Positions 52,588 to 61,391 of a stretch of DNA of 64,000 bases are shown in pieces; positions within the stretch are counted from its first letter, which is position 1, and every line of letters begins with the position of its first letter. Below the pieces are notes generated by a model that saw only the letters and a list, made by a program, of their open reading frames with translations, did no database searches and was not told the DNA's origin. The DNA comes from Devosia nitrariae (lineage in GTDB: Bacteria > Pseudomonadota > Alphaproteobacteria > Rhizobiales > Devosiaceae): positions 1 through 64,000 of the forward strand of contig NZ_BSNS01000034.1 of assembly GCF_030160115.1 (NCBI RefSeq), written 5' to 3'. Both the position numbers and the translations under genes were made by a program.

Positions 52588-54219
52588 TCACATCTCGTAG
52601 CGGTCGCTCGGATCGCGCACCGGGCGATAGGTGAAGTAGGAAAAGTCGGCGGGCTGTGCCGTGCCGTTGAGATCGTTCGCCGCCATGCCGACGAACGCTC
52701 CGGTGAAGGAGCCGTGCTCGGCATGACCGCCGCACTCGTCAGAGAGTACCGAGGCGTCAAGCACCGGGCCGATCGGCTTCAAGTGCTCGCCTTCGAGCGC
52801 GTAGTAGAACTGGAGCCTGGGGCCGCGGATGGTCAGCGCCAGGCGCACCGGATTGTTGTTCGGGATCGGGACCGGTTCGGCGGGGAAGCGCAGCTTGCCA
52901 TCCGGGAAGCTGATCTCCGAACTCATCAGGAGAAGTTCGCGCTGACCGTCGGAATGGGCAGTGACGGCGAGGTAGAAGAAGTTGTAGCGGCTGTAATAGG
53001 CGGTGAGCCCGGCCATCTGCCGCTCGTCGACCGGCGAAAAATCCACTTCGGTCTCGGCGTCGTAGGAAAAGTGCGTCTGCCGGCGGGCGACGAGCGCCTG
53101 TTCGAACCAGGAACCGATGGACTCGCGCCCGAAAAGGCGCAGCTTGCCGCCTTCGAGCTCGAAGATGCGCTCCGTTTCCGGGGTGCGCAGCCACTGGAAG
53201 TCCATGTCGAGAGTGCCGGAGGCAAAGTCATAGCGCTTTTCGGCCCAGTAGGCGTCCTCATCGCGGGTGCCGGGCACATCGACATGAAGCGCGGGCACGT
53301 TGGTGCCGTGCTTCAGCCAGAGCCAGTCGTCGTCGCGCCACTCGGCCTCCTGGATAGCGGTCTCGCGGCCCAGGACGCAACGGCGCTTCTGGGTGGTCGG
53401 GCGCCCGGTCAGGTGGACGATATAGGTGCGCCCGTCTGATGTCTCGACCCAGTCGCCGTGCCCGGCGCGCTGCAGGGGATTGAGCGGCTTGTCCTTGGCG
53501 GTGACGACGTAGCTTTCCGGATGGGTTTCATAAGGGCCGTCGATGGTGTGCGAGCGGGCAAAGGTCACGGCATGGTCGTAGCCGGTGCCGCCTTCCGCGG
53601 TCATCAGATAGTACCAAGGCTTGCCGTCCTTGCCGGCGCGCTTGTAGAGGTGCGGCCCTTCGACGAGCTTCAAATCGGTGCCCTGGTAGATGTTCTTGAT
53701 CGGGCCGACGAGCTTCTTCTGATCGTGGTCGTATTCCTGAAGGGCAATGCCGGCAAAGAGCAGGGGCCGTACGCGATGGTCCCAGAGCATGTTGACGAAC
53801 CACTTGCGTCCATCGTCGTCGTGAAAGAGCGACGGATCGAAGCCCGAAGAGTTCATGTAGATCGGGTCCGACCACGGCCCTTCGATCGATGGGGCGGTGA
53901 CCAGGTAGTTATGTGCGTCCTTGAACGAGCCGTCCTTGCGCTTGACGTCGGTGTAGATCAACCAGAACTGGCCGTCGGCGTGGGACAGGCACGGCGCCCA
54001 CACGCCGCAGCTGTCCGGATCCCCGCGCATGTCGAGCTGGCTCTTGCGGGTCAAGGGCCTGGTAACGAGCTCCCAGTTGGCCAGATCCTTCGAATGGTGG
54101 ATCTGCACGCCCGGAAACCACTCGAAGGTGGAGGTGGCGATGTAATAGTCCTCGCCGACGCGGCAGATGGAAGGATCCGGGTTGAAGCCGGGCAGGATCG
54201 GATTGGTCAGAAGCGGCAT
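52588..54219 (-). CDS. xynB: Beta-xylosidase, glycoside hydrolase family 43
   Basis: 543 residues. Five-bladed propeller start NPILPGFNPDPSICRVGEDY with the catalytic Asp, STFEWFPGV, GFDPSLFHDDDG and the general acid region VEGPHLYKR; C-terminal GH43_C2 beta-sandwich (FSPVDERQMAGLTAYYS). No signal peptide, so it trims imported xylo-oligosaccharides in the cytosol. Last gene of the xylose island. An arabinosidase activity cannot be excluded. Confidence 0.9.
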   Translation of the reverse strand: MPLLTNPILPGFNPDPSICRVGEDYYIATSTFEWFPGVQIHHSKDLANWELVTRPLTRKSQLDMRGDPDSCGVWAPCLSHADGQFWLIYTDVKRKDGSFKDAHNYLVTAPSIEGPWSDPIYMNSSGFDPSLFHDDDGRKWFVNMLWDHRVRPLLFAGIALQEYDHDQKKLVGPIKNIYQGTDLKLVEGPHLYKRAGKDGKPWYYLMTAEGGTGYDHAVTFARSHTIDGPYETHPESYVVTAKDKPLNPLQRAGHGDWVETSDGRTYIVHLTGRPTTQKRRCVLGRETAIQEAEWRDDDWLWLKHGTNVPALHVDVPGTRDEDAYWAEKRYDFASGTLDMDFQWLRTPETERIFELEGGKLRLFGRESIGSWFEQALVARRQTHFSYDAETEVDFSPVDERQMAGLTAYYSRYNFFYLAVTAHSDGQRELLLMSSEISFPDGKLRFPAEPVPIPNNNPVRLALTIRGPRLQFYYALEGEHLKPIGPVLDASVLSDECGGHAEHGSFTGAFVGMAANDLNGTAQPADFSYFTYRPVRDPSDRYEM

Positions 54220-54241
54220 GAAAGTCTCTGGCTGGAAGGGA

Positions 54242-54267
54242 TGACCGCCGCCTCGGGGCGGCGGTCA
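54242..54267 (-). promoter_or_regulatory. GC hairpin between binding-protein gene and GH43 gene
   Basis: Perfect 11-base stem TGACCGCCGCC / GGCGGCGGTCA with a TCGG loop, 23 bases upstream of the GH43 start. Probably an mRNA stabiliser or weak attenuator that lowers GH43 expression relative to the binding protein. Confidence 0.55.
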
Positions 54268-54271
54268 GTTG

Positions 54272-54372
54272 CTGGAGCGGGATGCAAAAATGGGGACCGG
54301 TTTTTGCCAAATATCCCGCGACGAAAAGAAGCCAGAGCGCAATGCGATTTCATATCAAATCGCATTGCGCTC
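54272..54372. repeat. Dispersed palindromic element, copy D, with 16-base perfect hairpin
   Basis: GAGCGGGATGC leads into a GCAAAAATGG...CCGGTTTTTGC palindrome (54284-54307), CCCGCGAC, and then a perfect 16-base stem (54335-54350 with 54357-54372) five bases after the binding-protein stop. Related to copies A, B and C; it may also serve as the 3' end of the importer mRNA. Confidence 0.7.
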
Positions 54373-54377
54373 CAGGA

Positions 54378-55322
54378 TCAGTTCAGGAACTCGTCGACGT
54401 TCTCGGCGGTCACCCGGTCGAGACCGGTGTAGATGATCTCGTCGACCGTCTCGCCGTTCTTGATGGCGAGAAGCGTATCCATGGCAACCACACCCATCTC
54501 ATGGGGGCGCTGGCCGACGAGCCCGTGGGCGTAGCCTTCGCTGAGCAGCTCGAGCTGGACAGGAAGCGTGTCGGCCACCACCAGTGCCAGCGCCTTGGAG
54601 TCGACATCGGCCTTGAAGCCGTCGACGAAGTTGCGCCAGCCGTCGGGGGCGAACATTGGCCAGCCGCCGACCGGCACGATGGCGCCGAGGTCGGGATTGG
54701 CGGTCTTCAGATCCGCCGCCTGCTGCACGGCAAGAGCGATGTCGTCGTTGGAGAACGTCGGCGATCCGGGCACTTCGGTCCACTCGGAACCAGCAAGCGC
54801 CTCGCGCACGCCCTCGACACGTTCGGCAAGATTGGGCGCGGCCGCACCGCCCGAAATCATGCCGTAGGTGCCCCCTTCAGGCTTGATCTCCAAAAGCAGC
54901 TCGCCGAGCGCTACGCCGAACTCCTTGTTGTTGGTGCCGACATAGGCGGTGCGCTGCGAGTCCGCCGCATCGCTGTCGAAGGTGATGACGGCGATCCCCT
55001 GCTCCACCGCCCGGTTGATGACGGTCGTTGCCGCCGCCGTATCGGAGACGGAGATGGCAAGGCCGTCCACCCCTTGGGTGATGAGGTCCTCGACGATCTG
55101 GGCCTGGGTTGCCGCCTCGTGCTCGACTGGGCCGAGATAGATGCACTCGACATTGCCGAGCTCTTCGGCACGGGCCATGCAACCGTCGCGGGTCAGGTCG
55201 AAGAACGGATTGTTCATCGCCTTGGGCACCACGGCGAAGCGGTATGTCTCCTGGGCAAGGGCAGTTCCCCCGAGCATGGCCGTCGCAACGGCGGCTACGC
55301 CCAACAGTCTCGTCAGTTTCAT
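54378..55322 (-). CDS. Periplasmic sugar-binding protein, probably xylose
   Basis: 314 residues with AGGAGGAGGAAGC upstream. Sec signal peptide 1-23 (LGGTALAQE). Peripla_BP_4 fold: FAVVPKAMNNPFFDLTRDG, QIVEDLITQGVDGLAISV, GIAVITFDSDAADS and a single Cys pair in the N-domain. Xylose specificity is inferred from xylA/xylB/GH43 context; it is not a close XylF by eye. Confidence 0.85.
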   Translation of the reverse strand: MKLTRLLGVAAVATAMLGGTALAQETYRFAVVPKAMNNPFFDLTRDGCMARAEELGNVECIYLGPVEHEAATQAQIVEDLITQGVDGLAISVSDTAAATTVINRAVEQGIAVITFDSDAADSQRTAYVGTNNKEFGVALGELLLEIKPEGGTYGMISGGAAAPNLAERVEGVREALAGSEWTEVPGSPTFSNDDIALAVQQAADLKTANPDLGAIVPVGGWPMFAPDGWRNFVDGFKADVDSKALALVVADTLPVQLELLSEGYAHGLVGQRPHEMGVVAMDTLLAIKNGETVDEIIYTGLDRVTAENVDEFLN

Positions 55323-55411
55323 ATGCTTCCTCCTCCTCTTGTCCCGTGGCTTTGTGCCGGCGGGAACGATCTGGACGACGGGCCATCCCGCCGGCCGACA
55401 CCGCGACGGGT

Positions 55412-56443
55412 TCAGCCGTTGCGCAGCGATCTCAGGCGGTCGACCAGCACGGCCGCCACGATGATGCAGCCGACCAGTGTCTGCTGCCAGTAGGGGTCGA
55501 CGCGGGCCAGCACCAGCCCGTTGCGGATAACCTCGATCAGCACGCAGCCGATGATGGCACCCGACGCGCCGCCGACGCCGCCGGCAAGGTTGGCGCCGCC
55601 GATCACGGCCGCCGCAATGATGGTCAGCTCATAGGCCGTGGCAAGGTTGGCGGGCGCCGAGCCCAGCCATCCGGAAATGATGATGCCGTTGAAACCGGCC
55701 GCCAGCGAACAGAGCATGTAAACGACGATCTTGACCCGATCGACCGGGACGCCGGTCAGGCGCCCCGCAGCCTCGTTGCCGCCGATGGCAAAGACGTGGC
55801 GCCCCCAGGCCGTGTGGTGGAGCGCCAGATACATCGCCATGGCAAGAATCATCAGATAGACGAAGGAAATTGGCACCAGATCGAACAGCCGCCCGGCGGT
55901 GAGCGCCAGGAACAGGTCCTTGTCCGGGCCGGTGGGATAGGCGCCGCGCCCGTAGGTCGCCACATAGGCGAGGCCCCTGACGATCGAGAGGGTGCCGAGC
56001 GTGGTCACGAACGGAGAGAGCTTCAACTTGGCAACGGCGAACCCGTTGGCGAAGCCGACGGCGGCGGCGGTGGCAAGCCCCGCCAGGATCGCGAGAAGCA
56101 GCGCGCCGCCGGGAAAGAGGGCGACCGCCGCCCCGGCCAGGCCTGAAAGCACCAGGGAGGTTACCGTTGCCGAAAGCGCCATGGTCGAGCCGACCGAGAG
56201 ATCGATACCGCCGGTGATAATGACCAGGGTGACGCCGAGGGTCGCGATGGCGATGAAGGAGAAGTTGCGCACGATGTTGGAAACGTTGCCGGGAGTGAGG
56301 AAGTTGGGCGAGGCGAAAGCCATCACCACCACCAGCACGATGAGCGCGGCCAGCACATAGGCCGACTGCGAAGCAAGAAATCCCTTCTGCCAGAAACGGA
56401 CGCGCCCGACGTTGGAGAAGCCGCTGATCGTTTCAGCCATCAC
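55412..56443 (-). CDS. Sugar ABC transporter permease of the xylose island
   Basis: 343 residues, about ten helices, CUT2 family (VIITGGIDLSVGSTMALS, IIAAAVIGGANLAGGVGG). ATG at 56443 overlaps the ATPase stop as ATGA. Forms the channel for the adjacent binding protein. Confidence 0.9.
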   Translation of the reverse strand: MMAETISGFSNVGRVRFWQKGFLASQSAYVLAALIVLVVVMAFASPNFLTPGNVSNIVRNFSFIAIATLGVTLVIITGGIDLSVGSTMALSATVTSLVLSGLAGAAVALFPGGALLLAILAGLATAAAVGFANGFAVAKLKLSPFVTTLGTLSIVRGLAYVATYGRGAYPTGPDKDLFLALTAGRLFDLVPISFVYLMILAMAMYLALHHTAWGRHVFAIGGNEAAGRLTGVPVDRVKIVVYMLCSLAAGFNGIIISGWLGSAPANLATAYELTIIAAAVIGGANLAGGVGGASGAIIGCVLIEVIRNGLVLARVDPYWQQTLVGCIIVAAVLVDRLRSLRNG

Positions 56444-57180
56444 GCCGCCTCCTTGGCCCCGGTAATGAGCGCCGTCACCTCTTCGGGCGATGTCTCGCCG
56501 ATCGGCTTGTCGGCTACCTTGTTGCCGCGGCGCATGACGATGACCCGCTCGCAGACGGCAAAGACGTCCGGCATGCGATGGGAGATGAGGATGACGGTAA
56601 TGCCGGCATCCTTGAGGCGATGAATGAGGCTGAGGACCTCGGCCACCTGCCGCACCGAAATCGCCGCGGTCGGCTCATCCATGAGGATGAGCCTGGCATC
56701 GGCGAGCCGCGTGCGCGCGATGGCGACGGCCTGGCGCTGGCCGCCCGACATCAGCCGCACGAGATCGTCGGCGCGCGTTTCGGATTTCAGCTCGGCAAAG
56801 AGCTCGGCGGCACGCGCGTTCATGGCGTTGTGCCGCAGGAACCGGAACGGCCCGACGTTGTATTTGAGCTCGCGCCCGAGGAAGATATTGGCGGCTGCGG
56901 TGAGGTTGTCGGCGAGCGCCAGATCCTGGTAGACCGTCTCGATACCGAGCCGCCGCGCCTGCGCCGGGCTGTCGATGTGCTCGCGGCTGCCTTCGAAGGT
57001 CAGGTGCCCGGCCGTCGGCTGGTAGATGCCAGAGACAATCTTGACGAGAGTCGATTTGCCGGCCCCGTTGTCGCCCATCAGGCCGACAACTTCTCCCGGC
57101 TGAACCGAAAAACTCACATCATGCAGGGCACGAATGGCGCCGAAATCTTTCGAGACGCCGTGGAATTCAAGCAAACTCAC
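56440..57180 (-). CDS. Sugar ABC transporter single-domain ATPase of the xylose island
   Basis: 246 residues from the GTG at 57180, preferred over an upstream ATG because GGAGGA lies five bases before it. GDNGAGKS, MSGGQRQA and LILMDEPT intact. Strikingly like the ATPase at 7014-7760 through long identical runs, so the two importers share a recent ancestor for this subunit. Order here is ATPase-permease-binding protein, the reverse of the first operon. Confidence 0.88.
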   Translation of the reverse strand: MSLLEFHGVSKDFGAIRALHDVSFSVQPGEVVGLMGDNGAGKSTLVKIVSGIYQPTAGHLTFEGSREHIDSPAQARRLGIETVYQDLALADNLTAAANIFLGRELKYNVGPFRFLRHNAMNARAAELFAELKSETRADDLVRLMSGGQRQAVAIARTRLADARLILMDEPTAAISVRQVAEVLSLIHRLKDAGITVILISHRMPDVFAVCERVIVMRRGNKVADKPIGETSPEEVTALITGAKEAA

Positions 57181-57208
57181 CGAGTTCCTCCCAGAATATC
57201 GGCTCGGG

Positions 57209-57240
57209 AAGGCCAAACATATCAGATATGTTGCGGCCTT
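57209..57240. promoter_or_regulatory. Long palindrome upstream of the xylose importer genes
   Basis: AACATATC-A-GATATGTT (57216-57232), perfect 8-base arms, is flanked by AAGGCC and GGCCTT, giving an overall symmetry of 32 bases. It is 29 bases before the GTG of the ATPase gene, in the 174-base gap after xylA. A likely operator for the island's LacI regulator or an internal promoter control site. Confidence 0.62.
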
Positions 57241-57354
57241 CCTGCTGTTTGACCATTTGCCCGGGTCAACTGAACTGCCTTCAGCGCAGTTTTTTATTGA
57301 GGCAAAACTAAGTCAGGAGATGCACGGAGTCCAGTTGCCTCGTGAACCGACGTG

Positions 57355-58662
57355 TCAGACAAAACGGTTGACGAGGTTTTCGAGGTATTCCTGACGTCCC
57401 GAGCGCGGCTGCGGGTTGATATTCTCGGCCTCGACCCAGGCGGCAATCTCCTCGAGCGTGCGTTCGCCCCGCAGCATCGCTGCCGCACCTTGCTGCTGCC
57501 AGCCAGCGTAGCGCCCGTCGAGCAGGCTGTCGAATTCACCGTCCTCGATCAGCGCCGCGGCTGCCTTGAGGCCACGGGCGAGGATGTCGAGGCCGCCGAC
57601 ATGACCGTAGAGCAGGTCCGCAGGATCGAGCGACTGACGGCGCACCTTGGCGTCGAAATTGAAGCCGCCACTGCCGAGGCCGCCTTGCTTGAGGATGTAG
57701 TAGAAGGCGAGCGCCATCTCGCCCGGATTGTTGGGGAACTGATCGGTATCCCAGCCCGACTGCAGGTCGTTGCGGTTGGCATCGACCGAGCCCAGCATGC
57801 CGAGCGAGGACGCGATGGCGAGCTCATGCTCGAAGGAGTGGCCGGCAAGGAAGGCGTGGCCGACCTCGATGTTGCACTTGACCTCCTTTTCCAGCCCATA
57901 GCGCTGCAGGAAGCCATAGACCGTGGCGACGTCGTAGTCGTACTGATGCTTGGAGGGTTCCTGGGGCTTGGGCTCGATGAGGATGGTGCCCTTGAACCCG
58001 ATCTTCTTGGCGTGGTCGATGACGAGATGGAGGAAACGGGCCATCTGGTCGGCCTCCTGGCCGACCTTGGTGTTGAGGAGCGTCTCATAGCCCTCGCGGC
58101 CGCCCCAGAGCACGTAGTTGGCGCCGCCCAGTTCGTGGGTCAGTTCGAGGACGTTCTTCACCTGGCCGGCGGCATAGGCGAAGACCTCCGGATCTGGATT
58201 GGTGGCGGCACCGGCCATATAGCGGCGATTGGAGAAGAGGTTGGCCGTGCCCCAGAGGAGCCTGGTGCGGCTGGTTTCCATCTTGCGGGCGAAGATCTCA
58301 CCGATCGCACGCACGTTCTTGTTGCTCTCGGTGAGCGAGGCGCCTTCGGGTGCGATGTCGACGTCGTGGAAGCAGAAGAAGGGCACGTCGAGAAGGTCGA
58401 AGAACTCGAAGGCGACATCGGCCTTGAGCCTGGCGCCCTCCATGCCCTTGTCGTACCAGGGCCGATCGAAGGTGCGGCCGCCGAACGGATCGCCGCCTTC
58501 GGCCGCGAAGGTATGCCAATAGGCAACTGCGGGCCGGATATGGTCTTCCATGCGCTTGCCGGCGACGATTTCGTCCTTGTTGTAGTGGCGATAGGCCAGC
58601 GGATTGGCACTCTGCGGCCCCTCATATTTGACGGGCGAGATGTCTTTGAAGAAGTCGGTCAC
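57355..58662 (-). CDS. xylA: Xylose isomerase
   Basis: 435 residues. Active-site His in FFCFHDVDIAPEG, metal ligands in IEPKPQEPSKHQYD and GSVDANRND, Trp in GWDTDQFP. Converts D-xylose to D-xylulose. Start overlaps the xylB stop (ATGA). Confidence 0.96.
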   Translation of the reverse strand: MTDFFKDISPVKYEGPQSANPLAYRHYNKDEIVAGKRMEDHIRPAVAYWHTFAAEGGDPFGGRTFDRPWYDKGMEGARLKADVAFEFFDLLDVPFFCFHDVDIAPEGASLTESNKNVRAIGEIFARKMETSRTRLLWGTANLFSNRRYMAGAATNPDPEVFAYAAGQVKNVLELTHELGGANYVLWGGREGYETLLNTKVGQEADQMARFLHLVIDHAKKIGFKGTILIEPKPQEPSKHQYDYDVATVYGFLQRYGLEKEVKCNIEVGHAFLAGHSFEHELAIASSLGMLGSVDANRNDLQSGWDTDQFPNNPGEMALAFYYILKQGGLGSGGFNFDAKVRRQSLDPADLLYGHVGGLDILARGLKAAAALIEDGEFDSLLDGRYAGWQQQGAAAMLRGERTLEEIAAWVEAENINPQPRSGRQEYLENLVNRFV

Positions 58663-60125
58663 GAACGGGTCTCCTCGATGGCGGGGTAAAGGGCGCGGTA
58701 GCGCGCGTATGCGTCGTCATAGGCCGAAGCGAGGGTCGCATCGGGTGCGATGACGGTCTTGATCCTGGGCATCACCATGATATCGGCGGGGGCAGCCCCG
58801 GTCGCGGCGCAGAGCCCGAGACGGGCAGCGCCGAGCGCACCGCCGAAATCGCCGTCCTCGGGCAGGGCGATCTCGGTTTTGAGGTTGGCGGCGATGATCT
58901 TCAGCCACAGGGCCGAGCGCGAACCGCCGCCGACGGTGAGAAGGCGGCCAATCTGCGTTCCAGCGTCCTCGAGCACGCGCTGGCAGTCGCGCACGGCAAA
59001 GGCAACGCCTTCCATGACCGCCTGGGCGAGCCGGGCGGGGTTGGAAAGGTGCGAAAGACCGACAAAGGCGCCACGCGCCGCTGCGTTGTTGTGCGGCGTG
59101 CGCTCGCCCGAAAGATAGGGCAGGAAGATCTCCTCGCCCGGTCCCTTGAACCCGGCCTCGGCGGCGCCGGCGAGATCGGCAGCCCTCTGGCCGGTGATCT
59201 TGGCCAGCCAGTTGAGGCTGTCGGTCGCTGACAGGATTACACCCATCTGATGCCAGGTATCGGGGATGGCGTGGCAGAAGGCGTGGACGGCGCCCGCGGT
59301 ATTGGGGCGGAAGCGATCGTTGGAGACGAACAGCACCCCCGAGGTGCCGAGAGAGACGAAGCCTTCGCCCGGGCGGATGACGCCGATGCCGCAGGCCGAG
59401 GCGGCGTTGTCGCCGGCACCGCCCGCGATCACCACCTCGCCGGTCATCCTCCAGCGCTCGATGAGTTCTTTCTTGAGCTCACCCGAGCGCTGCGAGCCTT
59501 CAACGAGGCGCGGCATGTGCGAGCGGTCGAGCCCGGTGACGGCAAGCAACTCGTCGGACCAGTCGCGTTTGGCCACGTCGAGCCAGAGGGTGCCGGCCGC
59601 ATCCGACATGTCCTCGACATGCTCGCCTGTCAGCAGCAGGCGCACATAGGCTTTGGGCAGCAGGACCTTGGCAACTTTCTCAAAGATCGCCGGTTCGTGC
59701 TTTCTGACCCAGACGAGCTTGGGCGCGGTAAAGCCGGGCATGGCGATATTGCCGGCGATCAGCCGCAACGCCGGGAGGGCGGCCTCCATCTCGGCGCATT
59801 CGGCGGCGGAACGTCCGTCATTCCAAAGGATTGCTAGGCGCAGGACGTTGTCATCGCGGTCGAGGAGCGTTGCACCATGCATGTGGCCGGAAAGGCCGAT
59901 GCCGCGCACCGACGCCACCGCATCGGGATAGAGCTTGGCGAGTGCATCGACGGCCTCGAGGGTCGCCCGCCACCAGTCGGCAGGATCCTGCTCGGACCAG
60001 CCGGGGTGCGGGCGCACCGGCTCCCGGCTGGCCGCGGTCGCCTCCCCCAACGTCTCGCCATTCTCGCCGATCAGCAGCGCCTTGACGCCCGACGTGCCGA
60101 TGTCGATACCGAGATAGGCGCTCAT
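58659..60125 (-). CDS. xylB: Xylulokinase
   Basis: 488 residues, FGGY kinase fold: DIGTSGVKALLI at the start, GLSGHMHGATLLD, and AGGAGDNAASACGIG in the second domain, GGGSRSALW later. Phosphorylates xylulose to xylulose 5-phosphate for the pentose phosphate path. Its ATG lies inside a TGAGGTACGTACCTCA palindrome. Confidence 0.95.
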   Translation of the reverse strand: MSAYLGIDIGTSGVKALLIGENGETLGEATAASREPVRPHPGWSEQDPADWWRATLEAVDALAKLYPDAVASVRGIGLSGHMHGATLLDRDDNVLRLAILWNDGRSAAECAEMEAALPALRLIAGNIAMPGFTAPKLVWVRKHEPAIFEKVAKVLLPKAYVRLLLTGEHVEDMSDAAGTLWLDVAKRDWSDELLAVTGLDRSHMPRLVEGSQRSGELKKELIERWRMTGEVVIAGGAGDNAASACGIGVIRPGEGFVSLGTSGVLFVSNDRFRPNTAGAVHAFCHAIPDTWHQMGVILSATDSLNWLAKITGQRAADLAGAAEAGFKGPGEEIFLPYLSGERTPHNNAAARGAFVGLSHLSNPARLAQAVMEGVAFAVRDCQRVLEDAGTQIGRLLTVGGGSRSALWLKIIAANLKTEIALPEDGDFGGALGAARLGLCAATGAAPADIMVMPRIKTVIAPDATLASAYDDAYARYRALYPAIEETRS

Positions 60126-60140
60126 GAGGTACGTACCTCA
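60125..60140. promoter_or_regulatory. Palindrome at the xylB start
   Basis: TGAGGTAC-GTACCTCA, a perfect 16-base palindrome covering the xylB ribosome site and the first base of the start codon. Either a LacI-type operator or an RNA hairpin that masks translation start. Confidence 0.55.
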
Positions 60141-60214
60141 AGATCGTCTACAGCAAAGCGCATCACATCCTCCCTTCGCCCTTGGGGCCTCGCCCTGTAG
60201 TGAACGGGCGCTTC

Positions 60215-61255
60215 TTAGCGCAGATTGTCGCGCAGGAAAATGCCGATTTCAATGGGCTCGGCGTCGGCAGGGCCCATGCCACCGAGCGCCAGGGCGCGGG
60301 CGGCGGCGATGGCGGTGCGGATTTCTCCGTCCGGATTCTGGTCGAGCACGACGTCGATCGCACCGGACAACAGGCCTGCGCGGGTCGGGGCGCTGAGCTC
60401 ATGGGCGACGACGCGGATGCCGCCGGCCCGGCCGGATGCATCGAGCGCCGCCACAAGCCCGGCATTGCCGGCGCCCAGGTTGTAGAGGCCGGCAAGCTCG
60501 GGGTTGGCGGCGATGAGTTCGGCGGCGCGCCGACGGGTTTCCTCGGTCTCGTCGTGCCCTTCGACAGGCTCGAGCAGCTCGAGATGCGGAAAATCGGCTT
60601 CCAGCACCGCGCGGAATCCATCGAGCCGCTCGCGGTGGTCGCGCAGGTGCATGGAGCCGGCAACGACCGCAATTTTGCCGCGAGCGCAAAAGCGCCCAAT
60701 GAGCGAAGCGGCGGTGCGGCCGGCGGCGACGTTGTCGATACCGACGAAATGGCGGCGGGCGGAACCGGGTAGGTCCGACACCAGGGTCATGACGACGATG
60801 CCACGCCGCGCCGCTCGCTCGACGGCGGCAACGACAGGCTCGTCTTCGCTGGCAACGATCACCGCGCAGTCCCAGACCTTGGCATCGAGCGCATCGAGCG
60901 TCTCTGCGAGCGCCTGAGGGTCGAGGGCCGGCACCCGCCGCGCCTCGACATGCATACGCTCGGCGCGGGCCAGAGGCGCGCGGCGGCCGACCGCCTCAGC
61001 GAGGCTTTCCATGAACTCGTTGGTGCCGCCCGGGATGAAGAACAACAGATTGAGATCGCGGGCACGGGCCAGGAGCGAGGCGGAAAGGTCGCGGTGGAAG
61101 CCCAAGGCGGCAACCGCCGCCTCCACCTTCTCGGCGGTCGCCGGGCGCACACCCGGCCGGCCATTCAGCACCCGGTCAACGGTTGCCAGCGACACACCGG
61201 CGGCGTGGGCGACGTCGTGGACCGTGGCGCGGCGGCGGACTTCGATCTCGTTCAT
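60215..61255 (-). CDS. LacI-family regulator of the xylose island
   Basis: 346 residues. HTH at 8-30 (RATVHDVAHAAGVSLATVDR), hinge, then sensor domain (LLFFIPGGTNEFMESL, GIVVMTLVSDLP). Upstream of xylB on the same strand with an 89-base gap, divergent from galM. Probably senses xylose and represses the xyl genes. Confidence 0.88.
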   Translation of the reverse strand: MNEIEVRRRATVHDVAHAAGVSLATVDRVLNGRPGVRPATAEKVEAAVAALGFHRDLSASLLARARDLNLLFFIPGGTNEFMESLAEAVGRRAPLARAERMHVEARRVPALDPQALAETLDALDAKVWDCAVIVASEDEPVVAAVERAARRGIVVMTLVSDLPGSARRHFVGIDNVAAGRTAASLIGRFCARGKIAVVAGSMHLRDHRERLDGFRAVLEADFPHLELLEPVEGHDETEETRRRAAELIAANPELAGLYNLGAGNAGLVAALDASGRAGGIRVVAHELSAPTRAGLLSGAIDVVLDQNPDGEIRTAIAAARALALGGMGPADAEPIEIGIFLRDNLR

Positions 61256-61391
61256 GCGGCCTCCCGTTCCGCTTACCGGCCCAAACTCGGCGCGGGGAAC
61301 CGAAAGGTCAAGAGCATCGGCCTAAAACCGGCTTCCCCTTTTTCAATACAAGTTCTAAAGGTTTGCCCCGCATGACGAGGAGGAAACGGGT

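Noticed and set aside
57270..57296. An ACTGC...GCAGTTTTTT stem-loop after xylA that looks like a terminator
   Set aside because: The T-run follows the stem only on the plus strand, whereas the genes are read leftwards, so it would not end their transcript.
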